This document shows positions 15,205 through 22,961 of a stretch of DNA of 64,000 bases, piece after piece. Every line of letters starts with the position of its first letter. Positions within the stretch are counted from its first letter, which is position 1. Source of the stretch: Streptomyces humicola (lineage in GTDB: Bacteria > Actinomycetota > Actinomycetes > Streptomycetales > Streptomycetaceae); assembly GCF_024436035.1 (NCBI RefSeq), contig NZ_JANFNG010000013.1, positions 99,827 to 163,826 on the forward strand, in the 5' to 3' direction. The notes under the pieces were generated by a model. That model did not search any database. It was not told where the DNA came from and worked only from the letters and a program-made list of their open reading frames with translations. Both the position numbers and the translations under genes were made by a program.

Positions 15205-18128
15205 GCCGGGCCTCCGATCAGGGTCAAGAACGCTTCCTCGAGCCGTCGGTGCGGGCCGAACCGCTCCACCGGCACGTCGAGGCGCAGCAGTTCTGCAAGG
15301 AGATCCGGCACGCCCAGCCCGTCGAGCCGCACGAGCAGCCCGTCGGCGGCAGGAGATGCCGCCGCGATGCCGGGGTGTGCGGACAGCCGGGCAGCGGCGT
15401 CCTCGAGTGCGGCGTCGGAGATGCGCGTGACGCCGACGAACAGGGTGTCCCCGCTGCCGACGATCTCGTCGACCGGCCCAGCCGCGATGAGCTGCCCCTT
15501 GTCCATCACCACCAGGTGGGTGCAGCTCTGTTCGACCTCTGAGAGCAGATGGCTTGAGACGATCACCGTCCGGCCGGTCGCGGCGTACCGCGCGACCACC
15601 GTGCGCATCTCGCGGATCTGCGGCGGATCGAGCCCGTTGGTCGGTTCGTCGAGGATCAGAAGATCGGGCAGACCGAGCATGGCCTGGGCGATCGCCAGGC
15701 GCTGCCGCATGCCCTGGGAGTACGTGCGCACGGCGCGGTCCAGGGCCTCGCCCAGCCCCGCGATCTCCAAGGCCTCGGCGACGTGGGCGTCCTGCGCCGG
15801 GCGGCCGGTGGCCCGCCAGTACAGGTCGAGGTTGGCGCGTCCGGTGAGGTGCGGCAGGAAGCCCGGCCCCTCGACGAACGCGCCCACCCGCGACAGCACG
15901 GGCGCGCCCGCTGCGACCGGCTGCCCGAAGATCCGGATCTCACCCTCGTCGGGGCGGATGAGTCCCATGAGCATCCGCATGGTGGTCGTCTTGCCCGCGC
16001 CATTGGGACCGAGCAGCCCCAGTACCCGTCCCGGCCCGACGTGGAAGGAGAGATCCCGCACCGCGTACCGGTCGGCGGAGCCGTGGTAGCGCTTGGACAC
16101 CCCGATGATCTCCAACGGCAGCGGGGACGGAGCGGCCGCAGAACCGGCCTCAGAACCGGCCGGAGGCCCGATCGGCGATCCGGCCGCAGATCCGGGGCCG
16201 GACGTTCCGGGATCCGCAGATCTGGGATCCGGGGATGCGGCGGCCGCCAGTCCGGCCGTTGACCGGTGACGGCTCGTTCGCTCCGCCGTGCGCTTGCGCC
16301 CGGCAAACAGCAGCAGCGTGGCCGCGGCGAGCGCCGCGACGGGCAGCGCCCAGGTCCAGGCGGGAATGTCCGCCTGCGCCGTGGTGAGTGCGGGCACCAG
16401 GGGAACGGCCAGCCCGCTGCCGGCACCGGCCCCGCCCGCCAGCGACAGCCGGTACGTGGCAGGCGCGGTGGGGGAGGAGTACGAAAGATCGGTGCTGGCG
16501 AGAACCAGCCGCATCCGATGCCCTGCCGCGAACGCGTGGTCGATCGCGGGCAGGGTGACCGTCACCGTCCGGCCGCCGCCGCCCGCGCCGGTGACCCGCA
16601 ACGGTGCGACCAGCTGGTGCGGAAGCGTCTCGCTGCCGTTCGGTCCGACGTCGTACACCTTGGCGAAGAGCACCGCTTCACCGTCCGGGGCATCCGAACC
16701 CACGGTGACCCGCACCTGCGGCGCCCCCGTCACCGTCACGGCGGACGTCAGCGGAGCCGAGTCGAAGACGGCGTGCTGCCCGGGAAAATCCAGCGAAAGG
16801 CCCGGCGTCAACCCCTGCCCCAGGCTGGACAGCTGGGAGAGCGCGCCGATGCCGGGAACCGACGAGATCGCAGGCGGCGAACCGCCCGCGGGATTGGACA
16901 CCGTCTGCGGCCGCCCGTACAGCGGGATCCTGCGCTCGTCGGTGCCGAGCAGCCCCGGGTAGCGGCCGTCGGAGGCGCCGTGCTCCACCGGCTGCCCGGT
17001 GGTGGTGTCCACTCCTCCCGAACGCGTCACCCTGAACGCCGGGCCGGTGTTCGTCCGTTCGCCCTTGAGATACCGGTCGAACCATGCCTGGACCCGCGCC
17101 TGGACGCGCGCGTCTTCCTGATCCCCGCCGTCGTGGCCGCCCGAGCTCCAGTCCACCGACACCGGCGCACCGTTGGCGGCGATCGTACGCGCCATCGCAT
17201 CGCCCTGGTCGAGCGGGAAGAGCGAGTCGTTCTGTCCCTGCACGATCAGCGTCGGGACCTTGATCCGGTTGCCGACCGACGAGGGGCTGGACTCCTCGAG
17301 CAACTTGACGGTCTCGGGATCCGCACGCCCCGAGACGGCGGCCCGTTCGTACACGGCGCACAATTCGGCGGTGAACCGGCAGCCGCCTGTGCTCCCCGTG
17401 CTCCCTGTGCTCCCCGCGCTCCCCGCGGATCCGGGCGCCGGGCTCGTCCCGGTCGATCCGGTGGTGAAGAAGATCCCGGCCCACAGCTTCTTGAAGACCC
17501 CCGACCCGGCCGGCTGCCCCTGCGCATGCTGCGGGAAGAGCGCGTCGACCAGGTCCCACCACGTGATCTGCGGTGCGATCGCGTCGACCCGCTTGTCGTA
17601 CGCAGCGGCGAGCAGCGCGATCGCCCCGCCGTACGAGGCACCTGCGATACCGACCCGCGGATCGTCGGGCCCGTCGAGTTGCACCTCCGGCCGGTGCCCC
17701 AGCCAATCGATCAGCCGCCGCACGTCGGCGACCTCGCGGTCGGGCGAGTCGAGTCCGATCTGCCCGGTCGACCTGCCGAACCCCCGCGCCGACCAGGTGA
17801 GCACGGCATAGCCGTCACGCGCCAGCGCCTCCGCTTCCCCCGTCATGTCGTCCTTGCTGCCCCCGAAACCGTGCGCCAGCATCACCGCGGGCCGCCGCCC
17901 CGGCGGACCCGAGGTGAAAAACGACGTGTCAATGCGGACGTCCTGGCCGCTCCCCGGCGTCTCCGGCATGGAGAACACGTGGTTCTCTCGGTGCACGGTG
18001 GCTGGGCCGTCGGCGATCGCCAGCGACGTCGCACCGCCCCCAGCGAGCACGACGAGCGCGGCCGCGCCCGCCGCGAGCCGTCGTCTCGTACGCCAGAACC
18101 GGAGCGTGCGGCGGGCGGCCAGGTGCAT
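15201..18128 (-). CDS. Fusion of extracytoplasmic S15-type alpha/beta hydrolase with ABC transporter ATPase
   Basis: 975 residues from ATG 18128 (GAGGACC upstream; a GTG at 18173 lacks a site). A basic N-terminus and one hydrophobic helix (17-40) precede an X-Pro-dipeptidyl-peptidase-like hydrolase domain with nucleophile GIAGASYGG (S165) and an oxyanion-type AHGFGGSKDD near 85-94. A C-terminal jelly-roll part like that of S15 peptidases follows (about 430-580), then a second membrane helix (about 590-612). A low-complexity linker leads to a cytoplasmic ABC ATPase: Walker A GPNGAGKTT (about 700), signature YSQGMRQRL, Walker B LLILDEPTNGLD (about 820). The topology places the hydrolase outside and the ATPase inside. 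With the overlapping permease it should export a molecule and process it. Substrate unknown. Confidence 0.85.
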   Translation of the reverse strand: MHLAARRTLRFWRTRRRLAAGAAALVVLAGGGATSLAIADGPATVHRENHVFSMPETPGSGQDVRIDTSFFTSGPPGRRPAVMLAHGFGGSKDDMTGEAEALARDGYAVLTWSARGFGRSTGQIGLDSPDREVADVRRLIDWLGHRPEVQLDGPDDPRVGIAGASYGGAIALLAAAYDKRVDAIAPQITWWDLVDALFPQHAQGQPAGSGVFKKLWAGIFFTTGSTGTSPAPGSAGSAGSTGSTGSTGGCRFTAELCAVYERAAVSGRADPETVKLLEESSPSSVGNRIKVPTLIVQGQNDSLFPLDQGDAMARTIAANGAPVSVDWSSGGHDGGDQEDARVQARVQAWFDRYLKGERTNTGPAFRVTRSGGVDTTTGQPVEHGASDGRYPGLLGTDERRIPLYGRPQTVSNPAGGSPPAISSVPGIGALSQLSSLGQGLTPGLSLDFPGQHAVFDSAPLTSAVTVTGAPQVRVTVGSDAPDGEAVLFAKVYDVGPNGSETLPHQLVAPLRVTGAGGGGRTVTVTLPAIDHAFAAGHRMRLVLASTDLSYSSPTAPATYRLSLAGGAGAGSGLAVPLVPALTTAQADIPAWTWALPVAALAAATLLLFAGRKRTAERTSRHRSTAGLAAAASPDPRSADPGTSGPGSAAGSPIGPPAGSEAGSAAAPSPLPLEIIGVSKRYHGSADRYAVRDLSFHVGPGRVLGLLGPNGAGKTTTMRMLMGLIRPDEGEIRIFGQPVAAGAPVLSRVGAFVEGPGFLPHLTGRANLDLYWRATGRPAQDAHVAEALEIAGLGEALDRAVRTYSQGMRQRLAIAQAMLGLPDLLILDEPTNGLDPPQIREMRTVVARYAATGRTVIVSSHLLSEVEQSCTHLVVMDKGQLIAAGPVDEIVGSGDTLFVGVTRISDAALEDAAARLSAHPGIAAASPAADGLLVRLDGLGVPDLLAELLRLDVPVERFGPHRRLEEAFLTLIGGPA

Positions 18129-18266
18129 GCGATGGTCCTCGGGTCCGTAGGACGGTTGAAGGATGAAGCGCACCTAGTCTGCCTCGCGGTGATCCCACCA
18201 CGGTCGGCCGGGGGAGCCATGCGGGCCGACGCATGCCCGGTAACCCGGCCGCATTACTCTCGGGTT

Positions 18267-18770
18267 GTGAGCGGCGGAAGCGATGCAAACGACGGGAACC
18301 TCGACAGCCGGGAATCGGGCCAGTCGCAGTTCGAGCGGGGCACGGACGGACCGAAGGTGATCGTCGCCGGCGTGGACGACTCCGATTCGTCGTGGCGGGC
18401 CGTGGCCTACGCCGCAGGGCTCGCCCGGCGCCAGGGGGCACTGCTCGCCATGGTCTACGTGCAGCCGCTGGGCGCGGTGACCGCCCCGGGTGTCGCCGTG
18501 TCGATGGCCGAGACGACGTCGGAGATAGCCGAGGAGATCATCGGGCAGGTGCGCGAGAGTGTGAAGCGCCTGGGCGACGACTTCAAGCTGCGCTGGGAGT
18601 TCCACACCTTCCCCGGCGACCCGTTCACCGGGCTCGCCAAGGCGGCCGACGACCTGCGGGCCGATGCCGTGGTGGTCGGTGCGTCGGAGCGCGCGGGGCA
18701 CCGCATCGTCGGCTCGCTCGCCGTCCGCCTGGTCAAGGCCGCCAGGTGGCCGGTCACCGTCGTCCCCTGA
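18267..18770 (+). CDS. Universal stress protein (UspA family)
   Basis: 167 residues from GTG 18267. After about 30 polar residues comes the Usp fold: KVIVAGVDDSDSSWRAVAYA at the start and an ATP-binding-type G-x2-G-x9-G-(S/T) end, seen here as VVGASERAGHRIVGSLAVRL. The family binds ATP or acts as a stress-linked regulator. Its ribosome site is weak, and the open frame extends far upstream only as antisense of the hydrolase-ABC gene. It is convergent with the transketolase operon; the two stop codons touch (TGA|TCA at 18768-18773). Confidence 0.85.
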   Translation: MSGGSDANDGNLDSRESGQSQFERGTDGPKVIVAGVDDSDSSWRAVAYAAGLARRQGALLAMVYVQPLGAVTAPGVAVSMAETTSEIAEEIIGQVRESVKRLGDDFKLRWEFHTFPGDPFTGLAKAADDLRADAVVVGASERAGHRIVGSLAVRLVKAARWPVTVVP

Positions 18771-19670
18771 TCAGCGAAGGAAGGCGCTGATCCGCCCCCG
18801 CAGTCCGTTGGCGTCGAGCCCGTGCGCCGCCACGTGCTCCGCCCATGTCCCGTACCGGCGCAGCTCCTCACGCGCCGTCCCGATCCCCAGCACCCGGTGC
18901 TCCAGGTCGACCAGCGCCTCGTCGACGAACGGCGCCGACGTGCCGGCGAGGTAGGGCTCGACGAGCACGACGTCGGCCGTGCCCGAACGGCCGACCGCCG
19001 CACGCAGCCCCTCACCGTCGAAGGGCCGCACTGTCGTCGCGTACAGCACGGTCACCTCCAGACCCTCCGTCGCCTCCCGCGCGGCGTCCAGCATCGGCCC
19101 GACCGCCAGCACCACCCCGGCCCGGCCCTCCCGCACGACCTGGAAGCTCCCGGGCGTGACGGGCAACGGCTCACGGTTCGCGTGCTCGCTGAGGCGTACG
19201 TACACCCGCCGGTCCCCGTCGGCGGCCGCGTGCCGCAGCAGCGCCTCCGCCTCGTCCGGGTGCCCAGGCACGTGCACCGTCCACCCCTCCAGGGTGTCGA
19301 GCAGCGCCACATCGCCCGGTGCCTGGTGCGTGCGGCCGCCCGCCGCGATGTCGTACGAGCCGCCCGCGCTCACCAGCACCGCCCCGACGCCCTGGTGCCC
19401 CAGGTCCAGCTTCACCTGCTCGAACGGCCGCTCGACCAGAAAGCTCGCGAAGGTGTGGACGATGGGCCGCATCCCGGCCAGCGCCAGTCCGCCGGCGGCG
19501 CTGACCAGCAACTGCTCGCGGATGCCGACGTCGATCACACGGTCGGGATGGGCCTTTGCCGCTTCCCGGAAGCGGTCGCTGGAGATGACCGCGAGGACCA
19601 CGGCGAGCCGGGGGTCCTCGTCCAGCAGGCGCGAGGCGACGGCGGTGAAGCGTTCACGCATGGTGTCCAT
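18771..19670 (-). CDS. Transketolase C-terminal subunit
   Basis: 299 residues carrying the pyrimidine-binding and C-terminal domains of a split transketolase. The first half holds the conserved Glu region (RVIDVGIREQLLVSAAGGLA), where the Glu activates the thiamine diphosphate of the partner. Then come the substrate-side histidines (GGRTHQAPGD) and the C-terminal Rossmann-like part (VVLVEPYLAG). Together with the 19692 gene it should form an alpha2beta2 enzyme moving two-carbon units between sugar phosphates or a related ketol donor. The ATG at 19670 lies 21 bases after the partner stop, with GGAGAGATC upstream. Confidence 0.88.
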   Translation of the reverse strand: MDTMRERFTAVASRLLDEDPRLAVVLAVISSDRFREAAKAHPDRVIDVGIREQLLVSAAGGLALAGMRPIVHTFASFLVERPFEQVKLDLGHQGVGAVLVSAGGSYDIAAGGRTHQAPGDVALLDTLEGWTVHVPGHPDEAEALLRHAAADGDRRVYVRLSEHANREPLPVTPGSFQVVREGRAGVVLAVGPMLDAAREATEGLEVTVLYATTVRPFDGEGLRAAVGRSGTADVVLVEPYLAGTSAPFVDEALVDLEHRVLGIGTAREELRRYGTWAEHVAAHGLDANGLRGRISAFLR

Positions 19671-19691
19671 GGGCTGATCTCTCCTCAGATG

Positions 19692-20390
19692 TCAGACGTA
19701 CTTGGGCTCGACACGGGCGATCACGGCATGCGGCCGGCCGGGGTGCGGCGCGGTGAACGCCTGGTACAACGCCTGGTGGTCGCGGCCGTCCACCGTCACT
19801 GCCGACCACCCCTCGGCGGCGAAGCGGGAGGCGAGCCCGCCGCGCCAGCCGTAGGTCGCCGACGCGTTGTCCACCGCCACGACGTGCAGCCCCTCCAGCC
19901 CGACCGCGCCCGCGAAGGCGACCGCCTCGTGATTGCTGCCCTCATCCATCTCCGCGTCGCCGACCAGCACCCAGGTACGGGCCTGGTCACGCCCCTGCGC
20001 CCGCAGGCCTAACGCCGTCCCGACGGCGATCGGCAGACCGTGCCCGAGCGAACCCGAGCCGATCTCCGCGCCGGGCACGAGGGTGCGGTCCGGGTGATGC
20101 CCGAGCGGCGAATCGAACGCCGCGAAGTGATACAGCCACTCCTCGGGGATGAACCCCTTGGCGGCCAGCACCGCGTAGTACGCCATCGGCCCGTGTCCCT
20201 TGGAGAGCAGGAAACGGTCGCGGCAGGGGTCGTCGGCGGTGTCCGGCGCCACCCGGAGCACCCGGTCGTAGAGCACCCACAGCACATCGAGGGTGGAGGT
20301 TGCGGCCGGCCCGTGCTTCTCGTCGCCACTCATGAGCGACATCAGGCGCTCCAGGCCCGCGTAGTCGTAGAAAGTCCTGGTCGAAGTCAT
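19692..20390 (-). CDS. Transketolase N-terminal (TPP-binding) subunit
   Basis: 232 residues from ATG 20390 with the thiamine-diphosphate domain only. The family SKGH is at 63-66, the metal/TPP motif GDAEMDEG (144-151) runs to VDNASA (N175), and the glycine loop GSGSLGHGLP sits before it. A TTG at 20411 would extend the protein by 7 residues but falls inside the SoxR-type operator. Spacing of the MerR-family promoter elements places the transcript start at or very near the A of the 20390 ATG, so the mRNA is probably leaderless. That explains the absent ribosome site. The gene forms an operon with the C-terminal subunit and is divergent from soxR. Confidence 0.88.
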   Translation of the reverse strand: MTSTRTFYDYAGLERLMSLMSGDEKHGPAATSTLDVLWVLYDRVLRVAPDTADDPCRDRFLLSKGHGPMAYYAVLAAKGFIPEEWLYHFAAFDSPLGHHPDRTLVPGAEIGSGSLGHGLPIAVGTALGLRAQGRDQARTWVLVGDAEMDEGSNHEAVAFAGAVGLEGLHVVAVDNASATYGWRGGLASRFAAEGWSAVTVDGRDHQALYQAFTAPHPGRPHAVIARVEPKYV

Positions 20391-20405
20391 GGGAAGAGCC
20401 TGCAA

Positions 20406-20423
20406 CTTCAAGTCCGCTTGAGG
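20406..20423. promoter_or_regulatory. SoxR box shared by transketolase and soxR promoters
   Basis: CTTCAAGTCCGCTTGAGG, read on the other strand as CCTCAAG-CGGA-CTTGAAG, is close to the enterobacterial SoxR box. Towards soxR, TTCAAG (20407) and TATCCT (20432) are 19 bp apart, the long spacer typical of MerR-family promoters. The predicted start is at the ATG, 20444. Towards the transketolase, TTGACC (20427 down) and CAGGCT (20402 down) are also 19 bp apart, with the start at the ATG, 20390. Confidence 0.75.
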
Positions 20424-20443
20424 TCAAGGGCTATCCTCACCGC

Positions 20444-20908
20444 ATGTCTCCGCACGCGCGCGACCGCCTCACCATCGGCGAACTGGCCACCCGCAGCGGA
20501 CTCGCTCCCTCCGCCCTGCGGTACTACGAGGAGCTCGGCCTCATCCACGCCGAACGCACCGCTGGCGGCCAGCGCCGCTACCCGCGCGCGACCCTTCGCC
20601 GCGTCGCCTTCATCCGCGCCGCCCAGCAGGTCGGCCTCTCCTTGGAGGAGGCCCGAGCCGCCCTGTCCGAGCTGCCCGCGGAGCGCACCCCCAACGCCAC
20701 CGAATGGGCCCGCGTGGCCCGCTCCTGGCAGCACCGCATCGACCAGCAGATCGCCGACCTGGAACGTCTCCGCGCCCGCCTCACCGGCTGCATCGGCTGC
20801 GGCTGTCTGTCACTGACCAAGTGCCGTCTGTACAACCCGGAGGATGCAGCCGCATCCCACGGCACGGGCGCCCGCTACCTCCTCGGCGACGCGCTGCCCG
20901 ATGTGTAG
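20444..20908 (+). CDS. soxR: Redox-sensitive MerR-family regulator SoxR
   Basis: 154 residues. The MerR winged helix is at 9-80 (LTIGELATRSGLAPSALRYY, then GLIHAERTAGGQRRY), a dimerisation helix at 85-113, and the [2Fe-2S] motif CIGCGCLSLTKC (C116, C119, C121, C127; CX2CXCX5C), which identifies SoxR rather than a general MerR protein. In Streptomyces, SoxR senses redox-active compounds and activates a small regulon. Here it shares an operator with a transketolase operon, an obvious local target. The transcript is predicted to be leaderless, since the ATG is about 7 bases past the -10 TATCCT. Confidence 0.92.
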   Translation: MSPHARDRLTIGELATRSGLAPSALRYYEELGLIHAERTAGGQRRYPRATLRRVAFIRAAQQVGLSLEEARAALSELPAERTPNATEWARVARSWQHRIDQQIADLERLRARLTGCIGCGCLSLTKCRLYNPEDAAASHGTGARYLLGDALPDV

Positions 20909-21019
20909 CCATCCGCGCACGCTGCGTGCCCACCTGTGGGGTGTCGGCGGGCACCCGGGGGAATGCGGTATTGTTCTCGTGCGCGCTCAGCCGGGCCCAG
21001 GCCCGGCTGCAACGGGCAT

Positions 21020-21094
<75 letters not shown>

Positions 21095-21098
21095 GCAG

Positions 21099-21137
21099 GT
21101 CAGAAGCCCTCTGGGATCACCCCAGGGGGCTTCTGAC
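21099..21137. terminator. Hairpin just inside the left end of element 1
   Basis: Stems GTCAGAAGCCC / GGGCTTCTGAC and CTGGG / CCCAG form a long hairpin directly after the tRNA. It can terminate the tRNA transcript and anything reading in from element 1. A closely related hairpin (GCCAGAAGCCCTCC) follows the integrase gene at 22896. Confidence 0.75.
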
Positions 21138-21154
21138 ATCAGCGGCTGACATCA
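21133..21154. promoter_or_regulatory. Putative integrase arm-type sites, left end
   Basis: CTGACATCA occurs at 21133-21141 and again at 21146-21154, four bases apart. The same 9-mer pair with the same spacing lies at the right end (36971-36992). Paired direct repeats near both att cores are what arm-binding domains of tyrosine integrases or their accessory proteins recognise. The rest of 21155-21504 contains no gene. Confidence 0.6.
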
Positions 21155-21504
21155 GTGTGCGGCATTGGGCCTCGTTGCGTCACCCTGAGCGGTCCCTGTG
21201 TGACACCTCAGAGATCAAGGTTCTAGTGAGGGTATGTCCTACTGGCCAGGTGGCTAGCTCCACGCGCCGTGGGCGGCTCAACCCTCACCGGGCACATGCC
21301 CCCTGTTTCCGCTCCGCCTCGGCCGTTGGCCCGCCACGGTTAGTCATGCCTGCCTGCGCTCAAAGGCTTCTGGCAGCCGCAGGTGGAGCCACGGCGGGTT
21401 GACCAGGAGTGTCGGCCTCGGCCGCGAACTAGCGTCATAGTCATCTATCTTCTCTCGCCCCATGACAGCCCCAGCCGGTGTCTGCGTGCGGCGAAGGGTC
21501 TCGA

Positions 21505-22770
21505 TCACTGTCTCTGTGGCAACGCCCTGTTCAATGCATCGTTAACCTTCTTGGCTACTTCTTCGGGTGCGGATATCAAGCTCAGTGCCGCCATAACGAG
21601 TAGCGTGATCCTCAAATTTCCTGCGAGCACGCCTTGGCTTGTAACCCCGGGGATCATAGGTAGAAAGAATCCAGCTCCTGCAAGTATGGTGCCGGGGAAT
21701 ATCCGCTTGGCTGCGTCCTTCAGTGAATCTTTCCAAGTTCGCTCTGAGTCGCCTGCGTCTAGCGGAAGGTTTTCCAACAGCGACTCTCGATCGCCTAGAG
21801 CGAGGAAGGCAAGTCCTTTGAGCAGGTCTTGAAGGATAGCATCCTTCCCTCCAGCGGATCGGGTCAGGATCCTCTCGTAACCCCATATATGTCGAGCCAC
21901 CGTAAGCGCTTCGCGCTTATACTCCTCGCGACAGGAAGACTCCGCGTCGAATAGCCACTCCATTTGCAGTTCAGTCCGAGCGAGATGGCCGAGGAGGTCA
22001 ATAGCACCACAAGCCTGCTTCATGGATTTGCGACTTGGCCACCCCTGGTCCGCTCTCTCGATCTCGCGCACTGCCTGAGCCCATGCGTAGATGAGCAAAT
22101 CGTAAGGCCCTGCTCCGTTGAGCCTTCCCGTCTGTCGCAGCACGTAGCGGGCCATGTGCTGAAGGGGGATCCCGAGGCATACGAAAAGACAAACGAGAAG
22201 TATGGCCGCGGCGGCTATGCCGCGCAAAGAGCTGCGAGAATATGCGGCAACCGGAATCCAGGCAAACCTGGCTGCGTAGGATTGCAGGGCCCTGGTGTCG
22301 TACCAGAGAGACCAACCCGCAACTATGGGTGCTACCGACATGAAAAACAGAAAAGTGGTCTCAATGTAAAGGGGTAGCCGCTCCAAAACCCTCCCTGCAA
22401 TGGCTACAATGGCCAGATAAGCCAACCATGAGATGATTCCGATAGGGAAAGCCCATCCGAGCCAAACGCATAGCGCGATTACGGCCAAGGTGAAGGCTGC
22501 AAGGATGGACCAACATAGCCGTTCTGTCCAAATTCCGGCAGCTTGCCCCGTCGCAACCTGACGGGCCATGGCCCGCCGGACGGCCCTCCGTAGCTGTAGC
22601 TGTTCAGTCGGTTCTCTACCCGGGAATACGAACGAGTCAGGATCAAGACGTCGAACTTCTCGCCGTATCTCGTGCGCTATCCGCTGCCGGACATCCCTGT
22701 ATTTGGCCGTTTCATCTGACTCCCCCGACGGCCTCCACTCCAACGTGTAGGTCCAGAGCTTGAACTCCAC
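21505..22770 (-). CDS. Uncharacterised multi-pass membrane protein (AICE cargo)
   Basis: About 421 residues from GTG 22770 (GGGGGAGGG directly upstream). A soluble N-terminus with many charged residues (TAKYRDVRQRIAHEIRREVR) is followed by two pairs of membrane helices (about 85-125, 140-160 and 180-215). A long soluble stretch with several Trp and acidic residues comes next, then one or two hydrophobic segments near the end (AGAGFFLPMIPGV, NLRITLLVMAALSLI). The family is not recognised. Codon usage is visibly less GC-biased than in neighbouring genes. It lies between attL and the integrase terminator, outside the conserved AICE core, so it is cargo. A role in phage exclusion or entry exclusion is possible but not shown. 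Confidence 0.6.
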   Translation of the reverse strand: MEFKLWTYTLEWRPSGESDETAKYRDVRQRIAHEIRREVRRLDPDSFVFPGREPTEQLQLRRAVRRAMARQVATGQAAGIWTERLCWSILAAFTLAVIALCVWLGWAFPIGIISWLAYLAIVAIAGRVLERLPLYIETTFLFFMSVAPIVAGWSLWYDTRALQSYAARFAWIPVAAYSRSSLRGIAAAAILLVCLFVCLGIPLQHMARYVLRQTGRLNGAGPYDLLIYAWAQAVREIERADQGWPSRKSMKQACGAIDLLGHLARTELQMEWLFDAESSCREEYKREALTVARHIWGYERILTRSAGGKDAILQDLLKGLAFLALGDRESLLENLPLDAGDSERTWKDSLKDAAKRIFPGTILAGAGFFLPMIPGVTSQGVLAGNLRITLLVMAALSLISAPEEVAKKVNDALNRALPQRQ

Positions 22771-22895
22771 CCCTCCCCCTTCGGGCGATGGCCGACTGGT
22801 GCTTGATGCTACGTCAGTCTTCCGGGCTGAGCGCGCTCCAACTTGCAAGCTGCCTGTTCCCTTGCCAGTGCGCCGGGCTTTCGTTAGCGACGAGG

Positions 22896-22934
22896 GCCAG
22901 AAGCCCTCCGGGAAGATCTCGGAGGGCTTCTGGC
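22896..22934 (-). terminator. Terminator of the integrase operon
   Basis: A perfect 14-bp stem (GCCAGAAGCCCTCC / GGAGGGCTTCTGGC) with an 11-base loop begins 28 bases after the integrase stop. It shares the CAGAAGCCCTC arm with the hairpin at 21099. Confidence 0.85.
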
Positions 22935-22961
22935 AACGGTGGTTGAGTGTCAACGGGCCTC

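Noticed and set aside
16266..18266. Long plus-strand frame ahead of the universal stress protein
   Set aside because: It is antisense to the hydrolase-ABC fusion, and its composition is non-protein-like; the Usp fold starts near 18267.
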